Shown one piece after another: positions 7,614 through 14,122 of a DNA stretch of 18,083 bases. The notes under the pieces were generated by a model, which worked only from the letters and a program-made list of their open reading frames with translations, was not told where the DNA came from and did no database searches. A program made the translations under genes and the position numbers. The stretch is from DASZBX01 sp035943635 (lineage in GTDB: Bacteria; Actinomycetota; Actinomycetes; Streptomycetales; Catenulisporaceae), in the NCBI GenBank assembly GCA_035943635.1, contig DASZBX010000076.1, forward strand, positions 1 through 18,083. Direction: 5' to 3'. Each line of letters opens with the position of its first letter. The first letter of the stretch is position 1.

Positions 7614-7825
7614 GCGTCTCGGGGGTGTGCGCGAGGAGCCGGATTTTCTTGTCCAGCACGCGATTTCCGCCTGCGCCGAAGCCGCGGCGGGCGGGCGCGA
7701 ACGGCCTGCAACGTCTGCGCCGGGCAATCACCTCTTCGGTTTGGTGCCAAGTCCGGCCGTGCAGATGCCGCGCGTGGTAAGACAGAACTGCGGAGCCGGA
7801 GCAGAGCATTGACGCGAAGGGAACC

Positions 7826-8998
7826 ATGAAGAACCGAGTCGTCACCGCGGCCAACAGGATGGCCGCGCGCTGGGCCGGAACGTGCGAGGGGGACGAAGCG
7901 GCCCAGGCCGCGGCCGGGGTCTGGCCGCTGCTGGCCCTGCTGGCGGACGGGGCGAACAAGCCGGGCCGCGGGGAGCTGGCCGCGGCGCTCGGGGTGGACC
8001 CCCCGGACGCGGTCGCGGCGGCGCACGAGATCCTGGCGGTGCTGGGGTCGAGCGAGGCGGTGTCCGCCGCGCTGGGGGTGTGGGCCCGGGCGGACCTGCC
8101 GCTGCACCGGGCCTGGCTCGACCGGATCCCGGCCGGCACGGCCGCGGCGCTGGAACCGGACCTGGCCGCGGCCCAGCAGAAACTGGACGCCTGGGCCCGA
8201 TTACATACGGGCGGCCTGATCGGCCAGATGCCCATCCGACTGACCCCCGAGGATCTGCTGGTCCTCGCCAGCGCCCTGCTGGTGCGCACCGAGTGGGTCG
8301 AGCAGTTCAGCCCGGACCGGATGTCCGGGAACGACGACGGACCCTGGCACTCGCGCGCGTTCGACTCGCTGCGGCGCACGACCCGTGATCTGAGCCGGGT
8401 CAAGGTGGCCCGGACCGCGGCCGGCGAGCTGACCGCCGCGTACGTCTCGGGGACGCACGAGATCGACGTGGTCCTGGTCCTGGGCGAACCGGACGCCTCC
8501 GCGGGGGAGGTGCTGGAGCACGGCGTGCGCCTGGTGGCCGGGGAGTACCGGACCGTGCCGGGAACGGCTTTCGCCGAGGACGCACCGGGACCGGGGATCA
8601 CCCGCAGCACCGTCGAAGCCGGCACCCCCGGCAACCGGCTGCGGCTGGAGCTGCCGGCCTTCTCGGTCAGCTGCACCTCGGACCTTTTGCAGACCCCTGA
8701 GGTGTTCGGCCTGAAAGCCGTGACGGACGCCGGCCGCGGCCATTTCCCGGGCGTCAGCCCCCGGCCGCTGGCCGTGTCCCGGGCCGTGCAGGACATCACC
8801 GCGGCGTTCACCGCGACCGGGTTCGAGGCGTCCGCGGTGACCGCGTTCTCGATGGTCGCCGGGGCGCGGATGCCGAAGACCCCGCACAGCGTGCTGGAGA
8901 CGGCCCTCGTGCTCGACCGGCCGTTCGGCTTCATCGCCGTGCACCGGACCAGCGAACTGGTCCTGGTGGCCGGATGGGTGCAGAACCCGGGCGGGTAG
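7826..8998 (+). CDS. Serpin-like protein (serine protease inhibitor fold), cytoplasmic
   Basis: The 390-residue length is typical of serpins, and the C-terminal half follows the family closely. VLASALLVRTEWVEQF (146-161) corresponds to the NAiYFkgxW strand. FPGVSPRPLAVSRAVQDITA (307-326) corresponds to the helix/strand before the reactive loop. ATGFEASAVT (330-339) aligns with the hinge EEGTEAAAAT. LDRPFGFIAVHRTSELVLVAGWVQNP (363-388) aligns with the closing strands and the final FxGrvxnP. By alignment to alpha-1-antitrypsin the hinge has Phe at P14, where inhibitors usually have a small residue, and P1 would fall near Gly346-Arg348. There is no signal peptide, so any target would be an intracellular protease. 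GAAGGGA lies just before the ATG. Inhibitory activity is uncertain because the N-terminal half is diverged. Confidence 0.8.
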   Translation: MKNRVVTAANRMAARWAGTCEGDEAAQAAAGVWPLLALLADGANKPGRGELAAALGVDPPDAVAAAHEILAVLGSSEAVSAALGVWARADLPLHRAWLDRIPAGTAAALEPDLAAAQQKLDAWARLHTGGLIGQMPIRLTPEDLLVLASALLVRTEWVEQFSPDRMSGNDDGPWHSRAFDSLRRTTRDLSRVKVARTAAGELTAAYVSGTHEIDVVLVLGEPDASAGEVLEHGVRLVAGEYRTVPGTAFAEDAPGPGITRSTVEAGTPGNRLRLELPAFSVSCTSDLLQTPEVFGLKAVTDAGRGHFPGVSPRPLAVSRAVQDITAAFTATGFEASAVTAFSMVAGARMPKTPHSVLETALVLDRPFGFIAVHRTSELVLVAGWVQNPGG

Positions 8999-9016
8999 TG
9001 CGGGCACCGGCCGGAC

Positions 9017-9040
9017 GGCCGAATGGGCCGAACGGCCGAA
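9017..9040. repeat. Three closely spaced GGCCGAA copies
   Basis: GGCCGAA occurs at 9017-9023, 9026-9032 and 9034-9040, in the gap after the serpin-like gene and before the shared terminator. This may be simple sequence drift in GC-rich DNA. No function is evident. Confidence 0.6.
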
Positions 9041-9052
9041 AGCCGGGAAAAA

Positions 9053-9090
9053 CCGAAGCCCCGCCGCTGGATTGCGCGGCAGGGCTTCGG
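9053..9090. terminator. Bidirectional terminator between convergent genes
   Basis: CCGAAGCCC (9053-9061) pairs with GGGCTTCGG (9082-9090), and an inner GCCGC/GCGGC (9063-9067, 9076-9080) extends the stem with one mismatch. AAAAA precedes the left arm, which gives a U-run for the minus-strand transcript. It lies 54 bases after the serpin-like stop and 30 bases beyond the stop of the exporter gene on the other strand, so it can serve both. Confidence 0.8.
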
Positions 9091-9120
9091 CTGGTGATCG
9101 GGTGACGCGGGTACCGCGGA

Positions 9121-10662
9121 CTACATGTGCACGGCCGGAGCCGCGTTCGGGTCGGCGACCTGCACGCCCGGGCGGATCAGCAGGGAGCAGATGATCGAGC
9201 CGCCCGCGAAGATCCCGGCGCAGACCCAGAAGGCGATCGTGTAGCTGTGCACCTGGGCGACGCCCTGGAGCGAGGCCGCGGTCGCCGTCGCGGAGACGTG
9301 CGAGGCGACGTACGCGGTGCCCGCCGAGACCGTGATCGTGTTCAGCAGCGCGGTGCCGATCGAGCCGCCGACCTGCTGCACCGTGTTCACCGTGGCCGAG
9401 GCGACACCTGCGTCGCGCGGCTCCACCCCGAAGGTGGCCGAGCTCATCGCCGGGGCGAAGACCACGCCGAGGCCTAGGCCGACCAGCAGCAGCGGAAACA
9501 GGATGTTGGACACGTAGGTGCTCTGCAGGGTGATCCCGGTCAGCCAGGCCATGCCGCCGGCCGCGAGCAGCATGCCCGGGCCGACCAGGAACTTCGGCCC
9601 GATCTTGGGCAGCAGCATGGTGGTCGCCACGGTGGCCGAGACCATCAGCGCGCCGACCATCGGCAGGAAGGCCAGGCCGGTGCGCACCGGCGAGTAGCCC
9701 AGCGAGGCCTGCAGGTAGTAGGTCAGGAACAGGAACACGCCGAACATGCCCGCGCCGGTGATGAACATGGCCAGGAACGATCCGCCCCGGTCCCGGTCCA
9801 GCACGATCCGCAGCGGCAGCAGCGGGTTGGTGGTGCGGGTCTGGTACCAGACGAAGCCGATCAGCAGGAGGCCGCCGGCGACCAGCACGCCCCAGGTGGA
9901 CGGCGCGCTCCACGGGTGGCTCTCGGCGTTGGAGAACCCGTACACGATCGCGAACAGGCCGACCGAGACCAGCACCGTGCCGACCAGGTCCAGGGTGGGC
10001 CGCTCGCCGTCGTCCTCGACCTTGGCCTGCAGGAAGGCCAGCGCGCCGAGCAGGGCGACGACCGCGAGGCCGACGTTGATGAACAGCGTCCAGCGCCAGT
10101 TCAGGTACTGGGTCAGCACGCCGCCGAGCAGCAGGCCGACCGCCGCGCCGGAGCCGGCGATCGCGCCGAACACGGCGAAGGCCTTGGCCCGCTCCTTGGC
10201 GTCGGTGAAGGTCGTGGTGAGCAGGGACAGCGCGGCCGGGGCGAGCAGCGCGCCCGCGGCGCCCTGGATCGCCCGCGCGGTGACCAGCACGTCGAAGTTG
10301 GGCGAGATGCCGCCGAGCAGCGAGGCGGCGGCGAAGCCGACCAGGCCGGCGATGAAGATCTTCTTGCGCCCGACCAGGTCGCACAGCCGGCCGCCGAACA
10401 GCAGCAGGCCGCCGAAGGCGAGCGAGTAGGCGGTGACGATCCACTGGCGGTCGCCGTTGGAGAAGTTCAGGGCGCGCTGCGCGTCCGGCAGCGCGATGTT
10501 CACGATCGTCACGTCCAGCACGATCATCAGCTGGGCCAGGCCGATCACGGCCAGGACGAACCATCGCTTCGCGTGGTGCGGATCCTCCGGTGTACCGGCC
10601 GCGTCACCCGCGCCGAGCCGCGGGTCCTCTCCGGTGACCTGCGTGGTTGATGCCTCGGTCAT
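9121..10662 (-). CDS. DHA2-family (14-TM) MFS drug exporter
   Basis: The 513-residue hydrophobic protein is of the EmrB/QacA type, a proton-coupled exporter in the cytoplasmic membrane. TM1 carries the family motif LDVTIVNIALP (49-59). Motif A is GGRLCDLVGRKKIF (90-103), and the motif B arginine is in ARAIQGAAGALLAP (129-142). Motif C reads SGAAVGLLLGG (171-181), where antiporters normally have GPxLGG, so the kink proline is replaced. The long central segment and late motif GLGLGVVFAPAMSSATFGV fit 14 helices. Start: ATG at 10662 with GGAGG 6 bases upstream. It is transcribed divergently from the TetR gene, its likely repressor, across a 103-base control region. The substrate cannot be predicted. 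Confidence 0.93.
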   Translation of the reverse strand: MTEASTTQVTGEDPRLGAGDAAGTPEDPHHAKRWFVLAVIGLAQLMIVLDVTIVNIALPDAQRALNFSNGDRQWIVTAYSLAFGGLLLFGGRLCDLVGRKKIFIAGLVGFAAASLLGGISPNFDVLVTARAIQGAAGALLAPAALSLLTTTFTDAKERAKAFAVFGAIAGSGAAVGLLLGGVLTQYLNWRWTLFINVGLAVVALLGALAFLQAKVEDDGERPTLDLVGTVLVSVGLFAIVYGFSNAESHPWSAPSTWGVLVAGGLLLIGFVWYQTRTTNPLLPLRIVLDRDRGGSFLAMFITGAGMFGVFLFLTYYLQASLGYSPVRTGLAFLPMVGALMVSATVATTMLLPKIGPKFLVGPGMLLAAGGMAWLTGITLQSTYVSNILFPLLLVGLGLGVVFAPAMSSATFGVEPRDAGVASATVNTVQQVGGSIGTALLNTITVSAGTAYVASHVSATATAASLQGVAQVHSYTIAFWVCAGIFAGGSIICSLLIRPGVQVADPNAAPAVHM

Positions 10663-10669
10663 GCTCGTC

Positions 10670-10685
10670 CTCCATACATGTGGAG
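10670..10685. promoter_or_regulatory. Inverted repeat over the exporter's ribosome binding site
   Basis: CTCCA (10670-10674) and TGGAG (10681-10685) form a perfect dyad around TACATG. On the minus strand the left arm is part of GGAGG, the exporter's Shine-Dalgarno. The dyad could be a repressor site or a small RNA hairpin limiting translation. Confidence 0.4.
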
Positions 10686-10691
10686 ATTACC

Positions 10692-10758
10692 CCTCCGGTT
10701 ACCCGTTCAGCCTAGCAAACAATCGGAGGAGCGGCCTCCGGATACCCTGCGTTAGGGT
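10692..10758. promoter_or_regulatory. TetR/exporter control region with a 13-bp direct repeat and two dyads
   Basis: CCTCCGGTTACCC (10692-10704) recurs as CCTCCGGATACCC (10735-10747), 12 of 13 identical and 43 bases apart, about four helical turns. The second copy overlaps the dyad CGGAGG-AGCGG-CCTCCG (10724-10740) and the dyad ACCCT-GCGTT-AGGGT (10744-10758). The latter ends 7 bases before the TetR GTG start. TetR proteins usually repress a divergent exporter and themselves from such dyads. Confidence 0.5.
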
Positions 10759-10765
10759 GTGAGCC

Positions 10766-11428
10766 GTGACTGACCATTCGCCGCGGCCCCTGCGCCGGGA
10801 CGCCGAGCAGAACCGGCAGCGGATCATGGCGGCCGCCCGCGAGGTGTTCGCCCAGCGCGGCTTCGGCGCGTCCCTGGACGAGATCGCCGAGCACGCGGGG
10901 CTGGGCGTGGGGACCGTCTACCGCCGCTTCGCCAACAAGAACGCGCTGATCGACGCGTTGTTCGAGCAGGCCGCCAAGCGGCTGACCGACCTGGCCCGGA
11001 CCGCCGCGCAGGCCCAGAACGCCTGGGAGGGCCTGGTCGACCTGCTCACCGCGATCGCGGAGCTGCAGGTGACCGACCGGGGCCTGCGCGACCTGATCCT
11101 GTCCGGCCGGGTCAGCCCGGACCGCAACACGATCATGCGGGAGAACCTCAAACCCCTGATCGATCCGCTGGTGCGCCGGGCGCAGGAGCAGGGCTGCCTG
11201 CGCCGGGACTTCGACGGCGCGGACATCGCGGTGATCCAGCTGATGCTCTCGGCGGCGTACGAGTTCACCCGGCCGTGCGGACCGGCCGTGTGGCGCCGGT
11301 ACCTGACCATGATGTTCGACGCGATGCGGGAGTGCCGGGACGCGCCGACCCCGCTGCCGCATCCGCCGCTGGACGAGGACGGCCTGGGGCGGGCCATGCT
11401 CGCCTGGCCGCTGACCCGCCTGCCCTGA
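10766..11428 (+). CDS. TetR-family transcriptional repressor, probable regulator of the divergent exporter
   Basis: This 220-residue protein starts at a GTG (MTDHSPRPLRRDAEQNRQRI). Residues 17-66 are a standard TetR DNA-binding domain: RIMAAAREVFAQRGF, then the helix-turn-helix SLDEIAEHAGLGVGTVYRRF (37-56), then NKNALIDALF. The C-terminal two-thirds is all-helical, resembling (from memory) SbtR-type ligand domains. The GTG is preceded by TTAGGGTGTGAGCC. AGGG may be a distant SD, or TAGGGT may be a -10 box for a leaderless message. The gene is divergent from the DHA2 exporter and convergent with the PBP gene, whose stop is only 25 bases away. Its ligand is probably a substrate of the exporter. 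Confidence 0.92.
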   Translation: MTDHSPRPLRRDAEQNRQRIMAAAREVFAQRGFGASLDEIAEHAGLGVGTVYRRFANKNALIDALFEQAAKRLTDLARTAAQAQNAWEGLVDLLTAIAELQVTDRGLRDLILSGRVSPDRNTIMRENLKPLIDPLVRRAQEQGCLRRDFDGADIAVIQLMLSAAYEFTRPCGPAVWRRYLTMMFDAMRECRDAPTPLPHPPLDEDGLGRAMLAWPLTRLP

Positions 11429-11453
11429 TCCCGCCGGCCCCGGCCGCGACCGG

Positions 11454-13322
11454 TCACAGGGCGTTGAGCACCGATTCGGCCTCCGGTCCGGCGGACTGGG
11501 CGCCGAAGTCGCCGTCGAGCACCACGCAGCCGATCGCGATGTCCTCGGCCGGATCGAACACGATGATCCACGAGTTCGGCAGGGTGCCGGTCACGCCGTG
11601 GTCGGCCGTGCCGGTCTTGGCGTAGACGCCCGAGCCGAAGCCGACGTCGTGCGCGGTGCCGATGGACTTGGTGACCACCGCCCGCATCATGTCGCGCAGT
11701 TGCGAGGCCGTGCCCGAGGGCAGTTCGGCGGCGCCGAGCTGCCGGGTGCCGGGCACCAGGATCGGCTGGTGGAACGAGCCGGTGTCCACGGTCGCGGCCA
11801 CCGAGGCCATCGCCAGCGGGCTGGCCTGCATGGTGCCCTGGCCGAAGGTCTCGGCCGCGAGTTCGGAGTTGACCGAGCCGGTCGGCATGGTGAAGTAGGT
11901 CGACGGGTCGCCGAGCCCGATGTCCCAGGGTTCGTTCAGCCCGAAGTATTTCTGCGCGGTGGCCGCGAGCACGCCGCCGGAGAGTTTCTGGTACTGGGTC
12001 GTGAAAGCGTTGTTACAGGACACTGCGAAGTCGTCGATGAACGGGGTGCTGTCGGGCTCTGATTCGCCGTCCGAGTTCGAGCTCGGCACGCCGGTGACCG
12101 TGTAGGTCGCCGGGCAGCCGACCGGGCTGTTCTCGCTCAGTCCCTGGTTCAGCAGGGCGGTGCTGGTGATCACCTTCATGGTCGAGCCCGGCGCGATCTG
12201 CGCGGTGAGCGCGTCGTCGTTGTCCTGGTCGTTGTTCGCGATCGCCAGGATCTTCCCGGTGGACGGCTGGATCACCGCCATCGAGCTGCGCGGGAACATG
12301 CCGACCGCCGACATCGCGGCGGCCTCCGCCTTCGGATCGATCGTGGTGGCCAGGGCGCCGTTGGTGACCGGTGGGGTGATCACCGCGGCGGCGATCCCGG
12401 GCACCGGGGTGCCGGCGTCGTCGACCACTTCGATGTTGATCCCGGGGGTGCCCACGCCGGCCGGGGCGTTGGCCTGCAACAGTCCGGCGATCTTCTGCAG
12501 GCCGGGGTCGGCGACGCCGGAGAGGCTGTTGCCCGCGTCGTCCGTCACGGTCCCGACGCCCGGGGAGACGGCCACGGCGAGCAGGTGCGTGTCAGCGGTC
12601 AGATTCGCGCCGAGGACGGACGGCTGCCACTGCACCTGCCAGCTCTTGCTGCCGCTGACCGGCTCGACCACCAGGGCCGAGGTGTAGCTCCAGGTGCCTG
12701 CCGCGGTTGACGCCGCAGGCGCGGTGCCCGGGCCGGACGTCGTCGTGGCGGACGCAGTTCCCGACGCGGCCGTCAGTCCGATCCCGGCGGAGACCGAGAA
12801 GGAGACGTTGCCGGATTCGTCGGTGTTCTGCAGCGTCGCGGTCAGGCCGGTCAGCTTCAGGTCGGTCCGGTAGGCGGCCAGTTCGGTCGCCGCCTCGGCC
12901 GGGGAGTCGGTCAGGTCGGCCGCCTGCTGGAGCTTCCCGGCCTGCCAGTCGGCCAGGAAGGCCTGGCCGACCTGCTGGGCGATCTGCGCCGGGTCGGTGA
13001 CCGTGGGCACGAGGCCGATCGGGGTGGTCGGCGCGGCTTTCGGTGTGGCGTTCCGCGCGGAGGCCGAGCTGCCGGACAGGGTGACCGTCACGACCACGGC
13101 CAGCGCGCACAGTCCGACCAGGGCGACGACCAGCGGCACTGCCTTCCGGCGGCGCCGGGGCGCCGGGTCCCTGGTCTGCCAGGCGAAGTCGCCGTCCTCG
13201 TCGTCCTGGTCGTCGAGCTGCTCCCCCGAGCCGCCCTGGTTCTGGTTCTGTCCGTCGTCTTCTTCGCCGGCGAAGTAAGGGTCCTCATAGTACCCGCCCG
13301 GCCGATCGTCATTCCCGCTCAT
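11454..13322 (-). CDS. Membrane-anchored penicillin-binding transpeptidase (class B-like)
   Basis: The 622-residue protein has an acidic, Asp/Glu/Gln-rich cytoplasmic tail (1-50), a basic stop (PRRRRK) and one TM helix (about 62-82). An extracytoplasmic NTF2/MecA-N-like domain follows (about 110-235, starting DPAQIAQQVGQAFLADWQAGK). The D,D-transpeptidase domain (about 330-622) has all three penicilloyl-serine motifs: STMK (380-383, Ser380 nucleophile), SCN (435-437) and KTG (569-571). It would cross-link peptidoglycan on the outer face. It lacks the glycosyltransferase domain of class A enzymes. Start chosen at ATG 13322 (MSGNDDRPGG). An upstream in-frame ATG at 13361 adds 13 basic residues that look untranslated. 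It lies between two exporter/regulator pairs and not in a division operon, so it is probably an accessory, non-essential PBP. Confidence 0.92.
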   Translation of the reverse strand: MSGNDDRPGGYYEDPYFAGEEDDGQNQNQGGSGEQLDDQDDEDGDFAWQTRDPAPRRRRKAVPLVVALVGLCALAVVVTVTLSGSSASARNATPKAAPTTPIGLVPTVTDPAQIAQQVGQAFLADWQAGKLQQAADLTDSPAEAATELAAYRTDLKLTGLTATLQNTDESGNVSFSVSAGIGLTAASGTASATTTSGPGTAPAASTAAGTWSYTSALVVEPVSGSKSWQVQWQPSVLGANLTADTHLLAVAVSPGVGTVTDDAGNSLSGVADPGLQKIAGLLQANAPAGVGTPGINIEVVDDAGTPVPGIAAAVITPPVTNGALATTIDPKAEAAAMSAVGMFPRSSMAVIQPSTGKILAIANNDQDNDDALTAQIAPGSTMKVITSTALLNQGLSENSPVGCPATYTVTGVPSSNSDGESEPDSTPFIDDFAVSCNNAFTTQYQKLSGGVLAATAQKYFGLNEPWDIGLGDPSTYFTMPTGSVNSELAAETFGQGTMQASPLAMASVAATVDTGSFHQPILVPGTRQLGAAELPSGTASQLRDMMRAVVTKSIGTAHDVGFGSGVYAKTGTADHGVTGTLPNSWIIVFDPAEDIAIGCVVLDGDFGAQSAGPEAESVLNAL

Positions 13323-13393
13323 AACGCCCCGTCCCGCTACCCGTTGTCGATAGTGCCGCAAATGCTGCGGATCCCGAAAATCGCTCCATGGTA

Positions 13394-13408
13394 TCGATGG
13401 TGCATCGA
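13394..13408. promoter_or_regulatory. Dyad upstream of the penicillin-binding protein gene
   Basis: TCGATG (13394-13399) and CATCGA (13403-13408) are a perfect inverted repeat around GTG, about 75 bases before the PBP start. It is a candidate regulator site in the 156-base gap between the PBP and HxlR genes. No convincing promoter hexamers were found. Confidence 0.35.
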
Positions 13409-13478
13409 CTGTGGCGACGGGCGGTATCTACGGAACGGAATGGAACGGCGATGACATGCCGGATCGGCCGGTCTCGCG

Positions 13479-14033
13479 CTAGGCGACTGCCCGCGCGGCG
13501 CGTCCGGTCGGCATGACCAGGGGTTCCAGCAGGCGGCGCGGGGCGTCCAGGGCCTCGGTGACCGGGTTCGGGGCGTTGCCGGGCTCGTAGCTCAGCACGC
13601 CCGGGAGCACCAGGATCTCCGGCACCGGCACGTGTTTTCCGCACTCGGCGCAGATGCCGTAGCCGTCCAGCTGCCCGTCGTCGGCGGCGTGCCGGAACAG
13701 CCGGCGCGGACCCTCGGCCCGGCCGTAGTACTCGTCGCCCCAGACCATCAGCGAGCGGACCACCGGCCACAGGTCCACGCCCTTGGCGGTCAGCCCGTAC
13801 TCGTCCCGGCGGCCCGGTCCGGGCACCCGGTCCAGGATCCCGTCCTGGACCAGGGCGGTCAGCCGCTCGGTGAGCACGGCCCGGGGCACCTGCAGGTGCA
13901 CGGCGAAGTCGCTGAACCGGCGCACGCCGTAGAAGGCGTCGCGCACGATCAACAGGGTCCAGCGCTCGCCGACGATCTCCAGGGACCGGGCGGCCGAGCA
14001 GACCTGGTTCGCGTAGTCGCGGGGAAGGGTCAT
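13479..14033 (-). CDS. HxlR-family winged-helix regulator, probable repressor of the divergent exporter
   Basis: The protein has 184 residues from the ATG at 14033 (MTLPRDYANQVCSAARSLEI). Residues 12-100 are the HxlR winged helix: VCSAARSLEIVGERWTLLIVRDAFYGVRRFSDF, with the conserved N-terminal Cys12, then the recognition helix VPRAVLTERLTALVQDGIL and wing DEYGLTAKG. A C-terminal extension carries a CxxC (GICAECGKHVP, Cys128 and Cys131), possibly a metal- or redox-responsive knuckle. HxlR-type regulators often sense aldehydes, quinones or thiol stress. GGAG lies only 2 bases before ATG, too close for an SD. CATACT (14040-14045 on the minus strand) is 6 bases from ATG, so the message may be leaderless. 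It is divergent from a DHA2 exporter, with twin operator-like repeats between them. Confidence 0.88.
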   Translation of the reverse strand: MTLPRDYANQVCSAARSLEIVGERWTLLIVRDAFYGVRRFSDFAVHLQVPRAVLTERLTALVQDGILDRVPGPGRRDEYGLTAKGVDLWPVVRSLMVWGDEYYGRAEGPRRLFRHAADDGQLDGYGICAECGKHVPVPEILVLPGVLSYEPGNAPNPVTEALDAPRRLLEPLVMPTGRAARAVA

Positions 14034-14053
14034 GGCTCCAGTATGCCATAGGA

Positions 14054-14068
14054 GTTCACTCACCGAAC
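14054..14068. promoter_or_regulatory. Operator-like repeat 1 (GTTCACTCACCGAAC), overlapping a -35 box
   Basis: This 15-bp sequence has GTTC/GAAC arms, and AGTTC/GAACT if one more base each side is counted. It is nearly identical (14 of 15) to a second copy 37 bases downstream. It covers the -35 box TTCACT (14055-14060) of the plus-strand exporter, a position where binding would block RNA polymerase. It is a probable HxlR site. Confidence 0.65.
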
Positions 14069-14083
14069 TATTACTGCTAGGCT
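14055..14083 (+). promoter_or_regulatory. Promoter of the DHA2 exporter
   Basis: TTCACT (14055-14060) and TAGGCT (14078-14083) are separated by 17 bases and fit a sigma-70-type promoter. The start point would be near 14090, just before or within the second operator-like repeat, leaving a leader of about 33 bases with the GGGAG ribosome site at 14113-14117. Confidence 0.5.
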
Positions 14084-14090
14084 CATCTCA

Positions 14091-14105
14091 GTTCAGTCAC
14101 CGAAC
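14091..14105. promoter_or_regulatory. Operator-like repeat 2 (GTTCAGTCACCGAAC)
   Basis: This is the second copy of the 15-bp repeat, differing from the first at one base. It lies at the predicted transcription start of the exporter. The pair of sites flanks the -10 box, which is a typical repressor layout. Confidence 0.65.
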
Positions 14106-14122
14106 CAACTTTGGGAGCCGTC

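Noticed and set aside
3726..7829. Very long plus-strand open frame (over 1300 codons) opposite the STAND-like gene and running through the GNAT gene
   Set aside because: Composition is typical of the antisense frame in GC-rich DNA. It crosses two genes with clear domains and a promoter.
6682..8934. Minus-strand open frame of about 750 codons
   Set aside because: It lies opposite the GNAT and serpin-like genes and their intergenic region, shows only low-complexity Ser/Arg/Pro sequence and has no start signal.
8201..10564. Minus-strand open frame of about 790 codons
   Set aside because: It runs through the exporter in another frame, the bidirectional terminator and the serpin-like gene; Arg/Gly-rich without domains.
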